Source of the DNA: Ailurus styani
Lineage: Eukaryota; Chordata; Mammalia; Carnivora; Ailuridae
Assembly: GCA_002007465.1 (NCBI GenBank)
Contig: LNAC01000340.1
Location: forward strand, 1,066,514-1,130,513
Length of the DNA: 64,000 nt
Reading direction: 5' to 3'
A program made the position numbers and the translations under genes. The notes beneath the pieces are model-generated. The model did no database searches, was not told the origin of the DNA, and was given only the letters and a program-made list of their open reading frames with translations. This document shows positions 11,285 through 21,760 of this stretch, piece after piece; position 1 is the stretch's first letter, and every line of letters begins with the position of its first letter.

Positions 11285-11870
11285 GTTTTCTAATGCAGTG
11301 TAACAAACCACCCCAAAACTTAACACAACTTAACATTACTGTTGTGGCTTCACACAACAATACTTTATTATAAATCATGATTCTGTGAGTAGAATGCACA
11401 GTTCTTCTGATTACGTGGTGTTGTCATTCAAGGACAGCTGATAGGTCCAAAATGACTTTGACCACATGGTTGGCAAGTTGGCACTGGCTGTTAGCTAGGG
11501 GCTTAGATGGGACCATTGCCTGAAACCTCAGTTCTCCTTCATGAGGGTTTTTCCTCACAGTTGCTTGGGCTTCCTCACGGCATGGAACTGCATTTAAAAA
11601 GGACCATTCCAACTATGAGTGTCCCAAGAGGAAGGAAATTGTAACTCTAATCCTCTTAAGGCCTAAGCTGGGAAGTCCCTGAATATCTTTCCTACTGCAT
11701 TCCATTGGTCAAAACAGTCACAGGACCAGCCCAAGGAAGAGGTGGTGGTGGACACACTCCACTTTTTGATGTGAGGAGAGGCATGCACATCTGGAGGGAG
11801 GAATCGTTGGGAGATATCTTTGGAGAAGAGCAACCATAGAAATTTCCTGGAATGTCCTAGGACACCTATG
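11285..11870. mobile_element. Old LTR-like interspersed repeat
   Basis: The text runs 'gtgtaacaaaccaccccaaa', 'gcttcctcacggcatgg', 'gagtgtcccaagaggaagga', 'ggcctaagctgggaagtccc', 'cattccattggtcaaaacag' and 'actttttgatgtgaggag'. This order matches a repeat seen many times in mammalian genomes, probably an LTR. I cannot name the family with confidence. Confidence 0.45.
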
Positions 11871-12011
11871 CTCACCTCCCATCATCCAGAGTGAAGTTTA
11901 AGTTGTATGACAATGCTTAGCTACAAAGGAGGCTAGAAAACAGACTTTCTAAACTGACATTCATGTACCTGGATAAAAACTGAGGGTGCGGCTTCTATGA
12001 AAGAATGAATT

Positions 12012-12568
12012 GAAATGAGTCATCAAAGGTGCTTGGGTGGCTCAGTCAGTTAAGCGTCTGCTTGCTCAGGTCATGAAAGCCTTGTCTTTTCTTTTTGCCT
12101 TTGCCCTGCATCTACCCCCAAGTATAGGAATAATGTCTTATTCTTGTCATATGGCCTAGAACTTAGCCCAGGGCCTGGTCTGTAGTGGGGAATAGATAAG
12201 TGTTTGACAGTCAATGATAAAATAATGAATAGAATATCATTTCTAAGAGTATCTTTTGTCATTAGGTCTGCTGGACTGTATTCTTGCAATGAGCTCTTTT
12301 GTCTTTCCGTTCATCTTGTCATTCTTCTTGCTGGTCTCTCTGGCTCTTCTGCCCCTTGATTTTGTATCCTGGTTCCCTATAGCCACTTCAAGCTATTTAT
12401 GTTTTGATGATTCATTTCTTTAAAAAAGTATTTATTTATTTTTGAGAGAGAGCATGAGTTGGGTGGTGGGGGGGGAGGGGAGAGGGGCAGAGAGATAAGC
12501 AGACCCTTTGCTGAGCAGGCAAAGAGCAGCCTGTTGAAGGACTAGATCCCAGGACCCTGGGATCATGA
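12012..12568. mobile_element. Can-SINE split by a small inversion
   Basis: The SINE head lies on plus at 12028-12076 and ends at 'ggtcatga'. The remainder lies on minus at 12419-12568 and starts, read on minus, at 'tcatgatcccaggg'. The two pieces are exactly complementary parts of one Can-SINE. The target-site duplication 'gaaatgagtcatcaaa' (12012-12027) recurs in inverted orientation at 12403-12418 with one mismatch. The segment between, about 12077-12562, has therefore been inverted after the SINE inserted. Both breakpoints sit in the palindrome tcatga (12071-12076 and 12563-12568). The inverted unique part contains an L2 3' end trace at about 12110-12240. Confidence 0.88.
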
Positions 12569-12640
12569 AAGTGCCTGTCTCATAATAAATGTTCAGTATA
12601 CATTAGTCATATTAATGACAATAACTACAAGTAATAATTT
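12569..12640 (+). mobile_element. MIR 3' end trace
   Basis: 'aagtgcctgtctcataataa' then 'atgttcagtatacattag' resembles the end of MIR. It begins directly at the inversion breakpoint. Confidence 0.35.
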
Positions 12641-13130
12641 AAAGGCATAATTTAAATTATTCTGCTCTTTTCTTTTTCACGTAATGTATATGGGAGCTCA
12701 TGACATATGTATATGGAGCAGCCTTGGTCTTTAAAAACATTTTTTATGGTGTTTGTATGGATGTTCCATAGTTTATTTAATCAGTTCCATCTTTGTTGAT
12801 ATCAGGTAGTTTCTAATCTTTTTTCTTCTAGTATAAACAATGCTACAGTGAATTTCTTTGTATGTTCACTTTGCCGACATGTGCAACATATGTAGGCTAT
12901 ATTACTAGAAATAGAATTGCTGGATCAAAGAGAACAAGTATGTCAGAATCAGCTTATCAAGTTCCATGAACATCCTGCTGGGATTGTGATTGGAATTTTC
13001 ATTGATTCTATAGGTCATTTTGGGGAGCACTGGCATCTTTATGTTATTATCTTCCTGAGAATAATAGATCTTCCTGAACATAATAGATTTCTTTGTTTAG
13101 ATCTTTATTGTTTCTTTATTTATATAGAAG
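12641..13130 (-). mobile_element. L1M-type LINE 3' region, antisense
   Basis: Contains 'gtatggatgttccatagttt', 'ataaacaatgctacagtgaa' and 'agaaatagaattgctggatc', the usual order of antisense L1M 3' ends. Degraded copy. Confidence 0.55.
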
Positions 13131-13159
13131 AATAATAAGCCCAAAAAGTCAATATCTTC

Positions 13160-13640
13160 TAGAGAAACAATGTACGGCAGAGAGACCTGTCCTATCAGCA
13201 ATTAGGACTTATGATGAAGCTATGGTTATGAAGATAACATGGTATAGGAGCAGGGATAAACAATCTGAACACTGGATAGAACAAAGATCCTAGGAACAGA
13301 TTTACTTATCTGTCATGGAAGATCAGTGGTGAAAAGAAGTACTATTCCACAAGTGGATCTGAAAAAAAAAATCATTTTGGTAAAAAAAAAAAAATGGAAT
13401 TTATCCCTACCTCACACCATAGATAATTAACCCAGATGGATCACAAACTTACATGTCAAGAGCAAAATTTTGCAAGTTTTGATATAAAATACAGGTAAAT
13501 ATTATTTGATTGGGGGAGAGATAATACCTTAAACAAAAAGTGTTAACTATGAAAGAAAATATTGATAAATTTGTCTCATAAAATTAAGAATTATTCATCC
13601 AAGGCACTGAAAATAAAGTGAAAATACAAGTTACAGACTG
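13160..13640 (+). mobile_element. L1 LINE ORF2 3' fragment, sense
   Basis: The order 'gaagctatggttatgaagat', 'aacatggtataggagcaggg', 'cactggatagaacaaagatc', 'ccctacctcacaccatagat' and 'acccagatggatcacaaact' follows the C-terminal part of L1 ORF2 in old L1 elements. Frames are broken by many substitutions and indels, so it is not functional. Confidence 0.65.
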
Positions 13641-13817
13641 TCTGATACCGCTATATCAACTTTTTCATTAGCACTTCCTTGGTATATACTTTTCTTTCCC
13701 TTTATTTTCAATCATTATAGGTGATTTACCTGTAGGTATATAATTTGTAATTGGTATGTAGCTGGATTTTAAAAATCTAATTTGATAGACTCTCTTTTTG
13801 TCATGGTAGATAAATTA

Positions 13818-14258
13818 ACCCATATAGTGGGTTGAATGGTGACCCCTAAAAAGGCATATCCACTTCCTGACCCTCAGAGCCTGTATCCAGATGGACCCAA
13901 AACCCAATGACAAGGTGTTCTTATAAGAGACACACAGGGGGCAGACACAAGAGAGAAGACCATGAGAAGGAGGCAGGATTAGAGTTAGGTAGCCACAAGC
14001 CAAAGGTGGAAGCTGCAAAGGATTCTTTGAATTAAAAAAAAAATTTTTTTTTAATTTTTAAAATTTTAAATCTTTTGAATTTTTAAAAAAATTCTTAGAA
14101 TTCTCTCCTAGACCCTTCAGAGGGAGCAGGACATTGCTGACACCTGGATTTTGGAATTCTGGCCTCCAGAACACTGAAAGAGTAAATTTCAGTTGTTTCA
14201 GGCTATCAAGTTTGTGGTGATTTTTAACAGCAGACCGGGAAAATGAATACATTCTATT
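13818..14258 (+). mobile_element. MaLR (MLT1-type) solo LTR with an AT-only insertion
   Basis: The LTR order is seen on plus: 'gggttgaatggtgaccccta', 'gttcttataagagacacaca', 'tggaattctggcctccagaa', 'ttcagttgtttcaggcta', ending near 'accgggaaaatgaatac'. Between 'aaggattcttt' and 'ctctcctagacccttcagag' sits a block of about 70 bases (14028-14097) made almost only of A and T and nearly self-complementary, absent from related LTRs in this window. Confidence 0.7.
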
Positions 14259-14335
14259 TATATTTATTGTGATAAATAGCACAGTTGGGTTTATTTGTAT
14301 TTAACATCTATTTTAGTGTTTTATTTACCATCTTT

Positions 14336-14530
14336 TTAAAAAAGATTTTATTTATTTGAGAGAGAGAGTGAATGAGAGAGAGAGCAAAAGCAGGGGAAGG
14401 GGCAGAGGGAGAGGGAGAGGCAGGCTCCCCACTGAATAGAGAGCCCATTGTGGGGCTTGATCCCAGGACTCTGGGATCAAGACCTGAGCTGAAGGCAGAC
14501 GTTTAACCGACTGAGCCACCCGCGTGCCCC
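14336..14530 (-). mobile_element. Can-SINE
   Basis: It starts 'aaaaaagattttatttattt', has a long GA-rich region, 'ggggcttgatcccaggactc' and ends 'accgactgagccacccgcgt', 'gcccc'. Full-length carnivore SINE on the minus strand with a degraded flank duplication. Confidence 0.92.
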
Positions 14531-16050
14531 ACCTTGTTTTTTTTTTTCTGCTTAATTTTCTTTCCTGATTTCTGTTGGATTGATAAAGTTTTCTATGTTT
14601 TTTTTATTTTGTTTTGTGTTGACTGTATTTCTGTTCTTCTAATGGTTGCACTTGAAGTTTTAACATAAATAATTAATCTTATAAAAAGCCACGTCACAAA
14701 ACAAGAATCTCAACAGGCTTTAACATTGCCTAGTGAACATAAACCCCACCCAATACTGATGCCTATACTTTGTTCCACCTTTCTATACATAAAAAGTTAA
14801 CAGTTTTTATAGTCTACAGTTGATTAAATTTATGCACACATCATTAATTGCTGTATTCATCATTGTGTCTTGAACCCCACAGCTTTCCTCCTTTCTTCTT
14901 GCTAAAGGACACCTCTGATGTACAATAAACTCTTTTAGTCTTTGTGTGTTGGAAACTGTCTGTTTTGTTATCACTCCCCTCCCTACCCCCCCTTTCCTCA
15001 CACTCCTACCAGCCAGCCCAGTGGACCTCCCCAGCTCCTTCAGTCCTGAGCCGGTCTTATCTGGCAATATAGGGTTCCTGCCCCATGGTGATATTGAAGC
15101 AATGGCAAACAGGCTGCCAAAGTGTCAGTGGACTGCTTGATTTAATTCCTGGTCATAAACTGTGCTGTGTTCTTTGCCTCCCGAGGACCACAGCTTCATG
15201 CAAGCCTTGTGCCAGGCACAGCTGGTGATGACCTTTTGGCCTCCTTTCATAGATGCAGGAGCCCTGGTGCAGCCTCTGTATTTTGGCGATGACCCTGGCT
15301 GCATATGATCTTGCTTGGACCTGGTGACCCTACAAAAGGTAAGCTCCCAGCTGCCATGGCTGGTTTGGAGCCCAGTTTCAGTAGCTGAGGTTTTTCACTT
15401 TGTGTTACTGTCCTGTTTCCTAGTGCATGGATATATTTAATTTGTTTTTGAAACTGGCTCTGTTTGTCTAATTTTCTATTTGTGTATTTTGTCCATTATT
15501 GCTGTTTGCAAGAAAAAAAGGGGGGGAGTGCCTCAATGCATGAATGTTCAGAACTGTATTCTTTAATTTTCCAGAAAAATTTTTTAAAGCATTAGAATTC
15601 CTTAAAGTTTTGGTTCAATTTCACCTGGGAAAACACATCAGTCTTCTTTTGGTGGATAACAGCTGACTAAATCTTTAAAACTTAATTTTTTTTCTAAATA
15701 ATGGTCTGTTTAGATTTTTCTCTTTTCTAAGGTTAGTATTAGACATTCATTTTTTTTTCCTGGAAAATCATCTTACGTCATTTTGTAACTGGACAAATAA
15801 GACATGTAATTGTTTTAGTTTACTCTAAGTCTGAGGTTATTTCATCATTCTTCTTTTTTGTGTATTTTGTGCTTTCTCCTTTTTTTCTTGATTAGGTTGT
15901 TTTGATCCTAAATAACCCTGCTTACTTTTTAGTTAAAATCTTTTCCTTTCTAATAACTTAAAGTCTACATTAGTTTTCCTTTCTGCTCTCCTCCTATATA
16001 TTCCATTATTTTCTAATTTCTTGAGTTAGATCAATTTTCATTTTTTAGTA
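14531..16050. other. AT-rich intergenic DNA with probable degraded L1
   Basis: T-rich runs at 14540-14700 and 15530-16050 resemble antisense L1. The segment 15000-15420 is more GC-rich and unassigned. No gene is supported. Confidence 0.4.
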
Positions 16051-16051
16051 T

Positions 16052-16148
16052 TTATATTTTTAAGCAATCTCTATACCCAACCTGGGGCTCAAACTCACAA
16101 CCCTGAGATCAAAGGTCCCGTGCTCCTCTGACTGAGCCCACCAGGCTT
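16052..16148 (-). mobile_element. Short tRNA-derived carnivore SINE
   Basis: 'ttaagcaatctctataccca', 'cctggggctcaaactcacaa', 'ccctgagatcaaaggtcccg' and 'ctgactgagcccaccaggct' form the short Can-SINE variant without the long GA-rich part. Confidence 0.75.
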
Positions 16149-16149
16149 C

Positions 16150-17124
16150 ATTTTTTAATATTTATAAATATTTGTAACTTAAATATTTATAAATATAAAA
16201 TAAAATTTATAAATCTATGTCTTTAGCTATGAATTTTTCTCCATATGCTATTTTAGTCATATCTCATAAATCTGCATATGAAGTGTTTTCATTATTGTTA
16301 TTTCCTAGAAATTCTATTTTTGTTTCAATTTCTTCTTTGAGTCAACAGTTGCAAGGCTGCTTGATTTTCTTTGTTTTCTAGTTTTGTCATTGATTGTGAG
16401 TTTGTCTGTACTGTGACTGGAGAAAGTTATATCTTATGTGGTTCATAGAAGATACTGACTATCTGTTCTGTGAGCTCAATGCATAAAATATGTCAAGTAT
16501 TTTATGTAGGTCTTCTCTCAGCTTATTTATTATTTTATGAACTTTATTTGTCATTGGCTGAAGTAAAGTCTCCTATTTCTACCTCTTCTTTTACTTCTTT
16601 ATGTTTTTGCTTTGTAATTTGAATGGTATTGTAACTGATATATAAACATATATAAATATAAGGATTTCTTTGTAGTTTTCTCCTTATTATAAATTGACTT
16701 TATTTACCCCCATTTAATATTTTTTGCCTGACTTTTATTAAGTCACCATTTTTCCTTTTTTTTGTTGTTTTTTTTGTTTGTTTTTTTGTTTATACCGCCC
16801 AGAGTTTTGCCCCATATTTTTGTTTTAAACTTGGTTATTACGTTTTGCATCACGTTTGTATTACTGTCAATAGCTGAGTTTTGCTTTGAGATCCAGCCTG
16901 AGTATTTTTATTTTAATAAGTTTATCCATTTGAATTTATCAATAACAACAGATACACTTGGTGTTTTTAATCGTCTTTTATGTTACAATATATATTGCTT
17001 ATCCTTTAAAAAATCTTTTTATTACGTGATTTGTGTTTTTTGTATTGATTTTGTACATACATGTCCTGAGGATTTGAAAGGATTTAAGTTGGGTTTTAGT
17101 TATTTCAATGGCTAGTGTTTTTAA
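16150..17124 (-). mobile_element. L1-type LINE, antisense, T-rich
   Basis: Contains 'gaaattctatttttgtttca', 'gtctgtactgtgactggaga' and 'gtaaagtctcctatttctac', consistent with antisense internal sequence of old L1. The 117-codon open frame at 16762-17115 is low-complexity and has no protein character. Confidence 0.5.
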
Positions 17125-17138
17125 AGTTATTTTAGTGG

Positions 17139-17329
17139 GGCGCCTGGGTGGCTCAGTGGGTTAAGCAGCTGCTTTCAGCTCAGGTCATGATCCCAGAGTC
17201 CTGGGATCGAGTCCCACATTGGGCTCCTTGCTCAGCAGGGAGCCTGCTTCTCCCTCTGCCTCTGTCTGCCATTTTGACTGCTTGTGCTCTCTCTCTCTGA
17301 CAAATAAATATATAGAATCTTAAAAAAAT
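17139..17329 (+). mobile_element. Can-SINE with target-site duplication
   Basis: Starts 'ggcgcctgggtggctcagtg' and ends in 'aaataaatatatagaatctt' plus an A tract. A 14-bp duplication 'agttattttagtgg' flanks it (17125-17138, 17330-17343). Confidence 0.96.
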
Positions 17330-17343
17330 AGTTATTTTAGTGG

Positions 17344-17641
17344 TTTAATTTTATATAATTAACCTTCTTTTTCTTCAAATGATGATTATCAACTCTTGAT
17401 TACGTGCAGGAAAAATGTATGCTTCCGCCTCTTCCCATCTCCCCTGTCAAGTTTCTCCCCTTAATGGTAACTTTCAGTAAATTGTATTAAACTGTGGTTG
17501 CTAGTTCTTCTAGTGTTTATGTATAAATATTCGTTATACCTTTACATATCTTTATGTAACTTTATACCCTTAAAATATCCTTTTATATCTGTTAGTTGTA
17601 ATATCTCAGCTTTAATACCCTTTGAAGTCAGGTTGTAAAAG
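17344..17641. other. AT-rich intergenic DNA between SINEs
   Basis: Probably residual antisense L1. No gene or distinct element is visible. Confidence 0.4.
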
Positions 17642-17649
17642 ATGAGCTA

Positions 17650-17842
17650 GGGGCACCTGGGTGGCTCAGTGGGTTAAAGCCTCTGCCTTCAGCCCAGGTC
17701 ATGACCTCAGGGTCCTGGGATTGAGCCCCGCATCAGGCTCTCTGCTCAGCAGGGAGCCTGCTTCCTCCTCTCTCTCTGCCTGCCTCTCTGCCTACTTGTG
17801 TTCTCTCTCAGTCAAATAAATAAATAAAATCTTTTTTAAAAA
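17650..17842 (+). mobile_element. Can-SINE, young mustelid-like subtype
   Basis: Starts 'gggcacctgggtggctcagt'. The pyrimidine tail holds 'ctgcctgcctctctgcctac' followed by (AAAT)n and 'aaaatctt'. Flanks share 'atgagcta' (17642-17649, 17843-17850). Confidence 0.96.
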
Positions 17843-17865
17843 ATGAGCTAATCAGTACATTTTTA

Positions 17866-17873
17866 AGGAGATT

Positions 17874-17905
<32 letters not shown>

Positions 17906-18003
17906 TTTATTTATGAGAGAGCCATGAACAAGTGGGGAAGGGGAAGAGGAAGAAGGAGAGAGAGAATCTCAAGCAGACTCCCTCTGAGCATGGAGCCCAG
18001 GGA
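17866..18003 (-). mobile_element. Can-SINE, truncated, with expanded (TTTA)n
   Basis: It begins 'aaggagattttatttattta' and continues as a (TTTA)n run at about 17876-17905, then a GA-rich part and 'ccctctgagcatggagccca'. The tRNA-like head is missing: the match stops at about 18003. The tetranucleotide run looks like expansion of the SINE's own A-rich tail. Confidence 0.85.
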
Positions 18004-18544
18004 GGCGGGCAGTTGGCTGGCATTGCCTACAGCTTTTTTAATAAGGGCTTCTGGGCAATATATTCCCTGTATGTTCAAAAATATTTGTTGTTTGTTTTTA
18101 TTTTTCAAAGAAAACTGGCTGGGTACAGATCTTTAATTTCTCTGAGGAATTTGTAGACATTGGCCAGCTGTTTTCCAGAGCGGATGATGCAGTAGAAAAG
18201 TGTGTGGCCTGCCATAATTTCTCCTATCATAGGTGATTTTTTTTTTACATGGAAGTCCCAAATATTTGTTATTTCACTTTGGTACTCAGTAAACATTCTA
18301 ATTTCAGTTTTGATTCTTCTGTATCAAATATTCCTGGGGTATGATGGGTCTGTCAAACTGTGGTTTGAGGCTTTTCTTTTTTATGAAAAGGTTTTCTAAA
18401 ATTTTAAAGATTTCTTTTTGTTCCATTTCTTTCGTATCCTTCTTGGGATGTCAATTTTGCATAAGTTTAATCTCCATCATCTTCCAATTTGTTATTTTTT
18501 CTCTACTCCTTTTCAAAAATCAACTTCATTATGAAATAATTTAT
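18004..18544. other. AT-rich intergenic DNA
   Basis: No gene is visible. It may be degraded antisense L1 ('gtggtttgaggcttttcttt', 'cttgggatgtcaattttgca'). Confidence 0.4.
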
Positions 18545-19460
18545 ATATAATAAAATGTACACATTTTAAGTTTACAGTAGGATGAGTGTCAATAAACACG
18601 TAAACCTATATAACTACCACAACAATCAACAGGCAATATTTTCATTATTCTAACCAGTTCCCTTTTTCCCCTTCTCAGTTTCCACCTCCCATCTTTGGCC
18701 CCAAGCAACCACTGATCTGCTTTATATCACTACAGATTAGATTTATCTTTCTTTGAGTTTCACAAAAATGGAATCATATAGTATGTACCTTTCTGTCTGG
18801 CTTCTTTCACTGGATATAATATTGTTGATATTGACCTACTTTGTTGCATATATCAATAGGTTTCTTCCTTTAATTTTTTTATTTTTTATTTTTTTTAAAG
18901 ATTTTATTTATTTGCTTGAGAGAGAGAGAGATTGCAAGAGAGAGCATGAGCAGGGGGTGGGGAGAGGGAGAAACAGACTCCCTGCTGAGCAGGGAGCCTG
19001 ATGTGGGGGCTCGATCCCGGAACCTGGAGATGATGACCTGAGCCAAAGGCAGATGCTTAAAGGACTGAGCCACGCAGAAGCCCTGATTTGTTCTGTTTTA
19101 ATTCTGAGTAGGATTCCATTGTATAAAAATACCAGAATTTGTTTAGCGATTCACCTATTTAGGTGGGGTTACCAGTTTGGGGCTATTATGAGTAAAACTT
19201 GTATGAACATTCATGAGTAAGGATCTCTTGTGGAAGCACCAAGAAATTAAATTGTTGGAGCATATGGTAAGTGCATGTTTAACTTACACTAAAGAGATAT
19301 CACTTCTACATTTCCATCAGCAATGTATGAGACTTCTAGTGTCTCCGCATCATTGCTAACATCATCTCCCAATGTTGTCAAATCAAGAAAGTTTAGTCAT
19401 TCTAATGCGTACATTTGTATCTCCATTATAATTTTCTCTAATCCTTTCTTAAAAATTTTG
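18545..19460 (-). mobile_element. L1M-type LINE 3' region, interrupted by a SINE
   Basis: Left part (to about 18866): 'ctaccacaacaatcaacagg', 'aaatggaatcatatagtatg', 'tctggcttctttcactggat'. Right part (from 19085): 'ggattccattgtataaaaat', 'gtatgaacattcatgagtaa', 'atttccatcagcaatgtatg'. Both halves follow the antisense order of an old L1 3' end, so this is one L1 into which the SINE at 18868-19084 inserted. Confidence 0.75.
18868..19084 (-). mobile_element. Can-SINE nested in an old L1
   Basis: T-rich start, 'aaagattttatttatttgct', GA-rich run, 'ctccctgctgagcagggagc', 'ggctcgatcccggaacctgg' and a mutated end 'gagccacgcagaagccc'. Confidence 0.93.
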
Positions 19461-19748
19461 GCATTCACTATGGTTTCACTTATTATTTCACTGGCATACA
19501 TAGAGGAGATATAAATTTAAATCATTCTAATTGCAGTTCTAAGGAACTCTATAATTTTTTAAACACAAACTTCTTATTTTAGGACAATTTAAGTTTACAG
19601 AACAGTTGCATAGGTCATAGAGAGAGTTCACATATATCCCACACCCATGAATCCTTATTATTAACATCTAACACTAGTATTTTGTTCTTCTTTTTCAGGA
19701 TTGTTTTGCTTATTCTAGGTTTTTTGGTATATTTAGACAACTCATATT
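19461..19748. other. AT-rich intergenic DNA
   Basis: 'caacttcttattttaggaca'-like text and 'gaacagttgcataggtcata' near 19600 resemble antisense old L1. No gene. Confidence 0.35.
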
Positions 19749-19763
19749 AAAAGGGATTATTGG

Positions 19764-19972
19764 GGGCGCCTGGGTGGCTCAGTGGGTTAAAGCCTCTGCC
19801 TTCGGTTCAGGTCATGATCTCAGGGTCCTGGGATCGAGCCCCACATCGGGCTCTCTGCTCAGCAGGGAGACTGCTTCCTCCTCTCTCTCTCTGCCTGCCT
19901 CTCTGCCTACTTGTAATCTCTCTCTGTCAAATAAATAAAAATCTTTAAAAAAAACACATACTCCTTAAAAAA
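19764..19972 (+). mobile_element. Can-SINE, young, with perfect 15-bp target-site duplication
   Basis: Starts 'gggcgcctgggtggctcagt', ends with 'aaataaataaaaatctttaa', a 'cacatactcctt' filler and an A tract. The duplication 'aaaagggattattgg' is perfect (19749-19763, 19973-19987). The tail motif 'ctgcctgcctctctgcctac' marks the mustelid-like subtype. Confidence 0.97.
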
Positions 19973-19987
19973 AAAAGGGATTATTGG

Positions 19988-20392
19988 TAGAGTTGGATTA
20001 ATAGCTACCATGTGCTCTATTCCTTCCTTGCATTTGTTCTCTGTTTCTTTTTCCCTCCTTTTTTCTTCTGCCTTATCTGGTTTTAACTAAGCATTTTATG
20101 TGGTTTAATTTTATCCCCTCTGTTATGATATCAATTATACTTCTTTTTAAACTTTTCTTATGGTTGCCCTACTGTTTCCAGAATACATTTTTAACTAACC
20201 CAAGTTCACTTCAAATCACACACTCTGTGGCTCATGTGTAGGGCAGGTACATTCTAACAGAGGACTGTGAATTCTTCTCACTCATCCCCAAGGACACTGC
20301 TGTCATTTACTTCACTTGTTATGTGCTATAACCACCCAACACATCATCATTATTACTATTACTTTAAACAGTTATTAATATTAAGAAAAATA
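19988..20392. other. AT-rich intergenic DNA
   Basis: Probably antisense L1 remnant ('cttatggttgccctactgtt', 'ccagaatacatttttaacta'). No gene. Confidence 0.4.
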
Positions 20393-20587
20393 GGGATGAC
20401 TGGGTGGCTCAGTCAGTTAAGTGTCTGTCTGCCTTGGGCTCAGATCATGATCCCAGGATCTGGGGGGATCAAGCCCCGTGTCAGGCTCCCTGCGCAGTAG
20501 GGAGTCTGCTTGTCCCTCTCCCTCTGCCCCTCCCACCCCACTTGTGCTCTCTCTCTCTCTCTCAAATAAATAAAATCTTTAAAAAAG
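20393..20587 (+). mobile_element. Can-SINE
   Basis: 'gggatgactgggtggctcag' start, 'gatcatgatcccaggatctg', CT-rich tail, then 'aaataaataaaatctttaaa'. Flanks 'ttaagaaaaata' and 'ttaggaaaaata' form a near-perfect target-site duplication. Confidence 0.94.
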
Positions 20588-20639
20588 ATTAGGAAAAATA
20601 AAAATAAAATATTTTATTTTACCTTCATTTATTCCTCCT

Positions 20640-21760
20640 TCTTTATGTGGATGCAAGTTTCCATCCTATATAATTTTCTTCTGCTGGAAGAAAATGTTTT
20701 ATCATTTTATGTAGGGAAGGTCTGCTAGCCATGAATTCCCTCCATTTTTATTTGTTTGAGAAAGTCTTTATTTCTTCTACTACTTCTACTTCTAGAAGTA
20801 CTTCTAGTACTTCTACTATTATCCCTCTATTGAGGGATAATTTTGCAGAATATAGAATTCTAGGTTGGTGGTTTTTCTCTTTCAACATCTAAGATATTTC
20901 ATTCTACTTTCTTTTTGCTTGCTTGCTTTCTGATGAGAAGTTCACTGTAATTCTTAACCTCTATAAGTAAGATCTTCTTTCCCCCCTCTGAATTCTTTCA
21001 AGATTCTCTCTTTGTTTTCTGTAATTTGAGTATGATAGGCCTATGTACAGTTTTTGGTATTTATTTTGCTTGGTATTCTCCGAGTTTCCTAGATCTGTGG
21101 TTTGGTGTCTGTTATTAATTTTGGATAATTCTTGGCATTATTTCAGATATTTCTTTTGTTCTGTTCTTCTCCTTCTGATATTCCAATTACATGTCTGTTA
21201 CATATTTTGAAATTGTGAGATTGTGTCATCGTTCTTGAATGTCCTGTTCTGGTTTCTTTGTTTGTTTTGTCTTTGCATTTCTGTTTGGGAAGTTTCTATT
21301 GACCCATTTTCAAGCTCACTGATTTTTTCCTTGGCCATGGTGAGTCCACTTATGATCCACAAAAGGCAATCTTAGTTTATGGTAGCGTGTTGATCTCTAG
21401 CATTTCCTCCTGATTCTTCTTTAGAATTTCCATCTCTCTTCTTCTATTTCCCATCATTTCTTGCATGTTGTCTGCTTTTCCCATTAGAGCTCGTAACACG
21501 AATCATGGTTATCTTAAAATCTCTCTCTGATAATTCCAACATCTGTGTCATAGTCTGTGTCAGAACCGAGTCTGGTTCTGATGCTTGATCTCTGCAGACT
21601 TTTTTCCTGCCTCTGGTGTGCCTTGTAATTTTTTGTTGAAAGCCAGACATGTATTGAGGAACGGGGCCTGAGCCTTTAGTGTGAGGATTATGTTAATCTG
21701 GTTAGGAGTTGGACTGTGTTTTATGTTTCCTGTAGCCACAGGTGCCAGAGGACTCAAATT
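20640..21760 (-). mobile_element. L1M-type LINE, antisense, T-rich
   Basis: 'tttatttgtttgagaaagtc', 'gaatatagaattctaggttg', 'ttgcttgctttctgatgaga', 'gacccattttcaagctcact' follow the same widespread antisense L1 block as 9070-10010. A small (ACTTCT)n-like expansion sits at 20779-20818. No intact coding frame. Confidence 0.5.

Noticed and set aside
17876..17905. Regular short repeats (TTTA)n as a possible CRISPR-like or satellite array
   Set aside because: It is a simple tetranucleotide expansion of a SINE tail. No spacer-repeat structure exists anywhere in the window.
8386..20587. tRNA-like sequences within SINE heads
   Set aside because: These are tRNA-derived promoters of Can-SINEs with long A-rich tails and target-site duplications. 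They are not tRNA genes.
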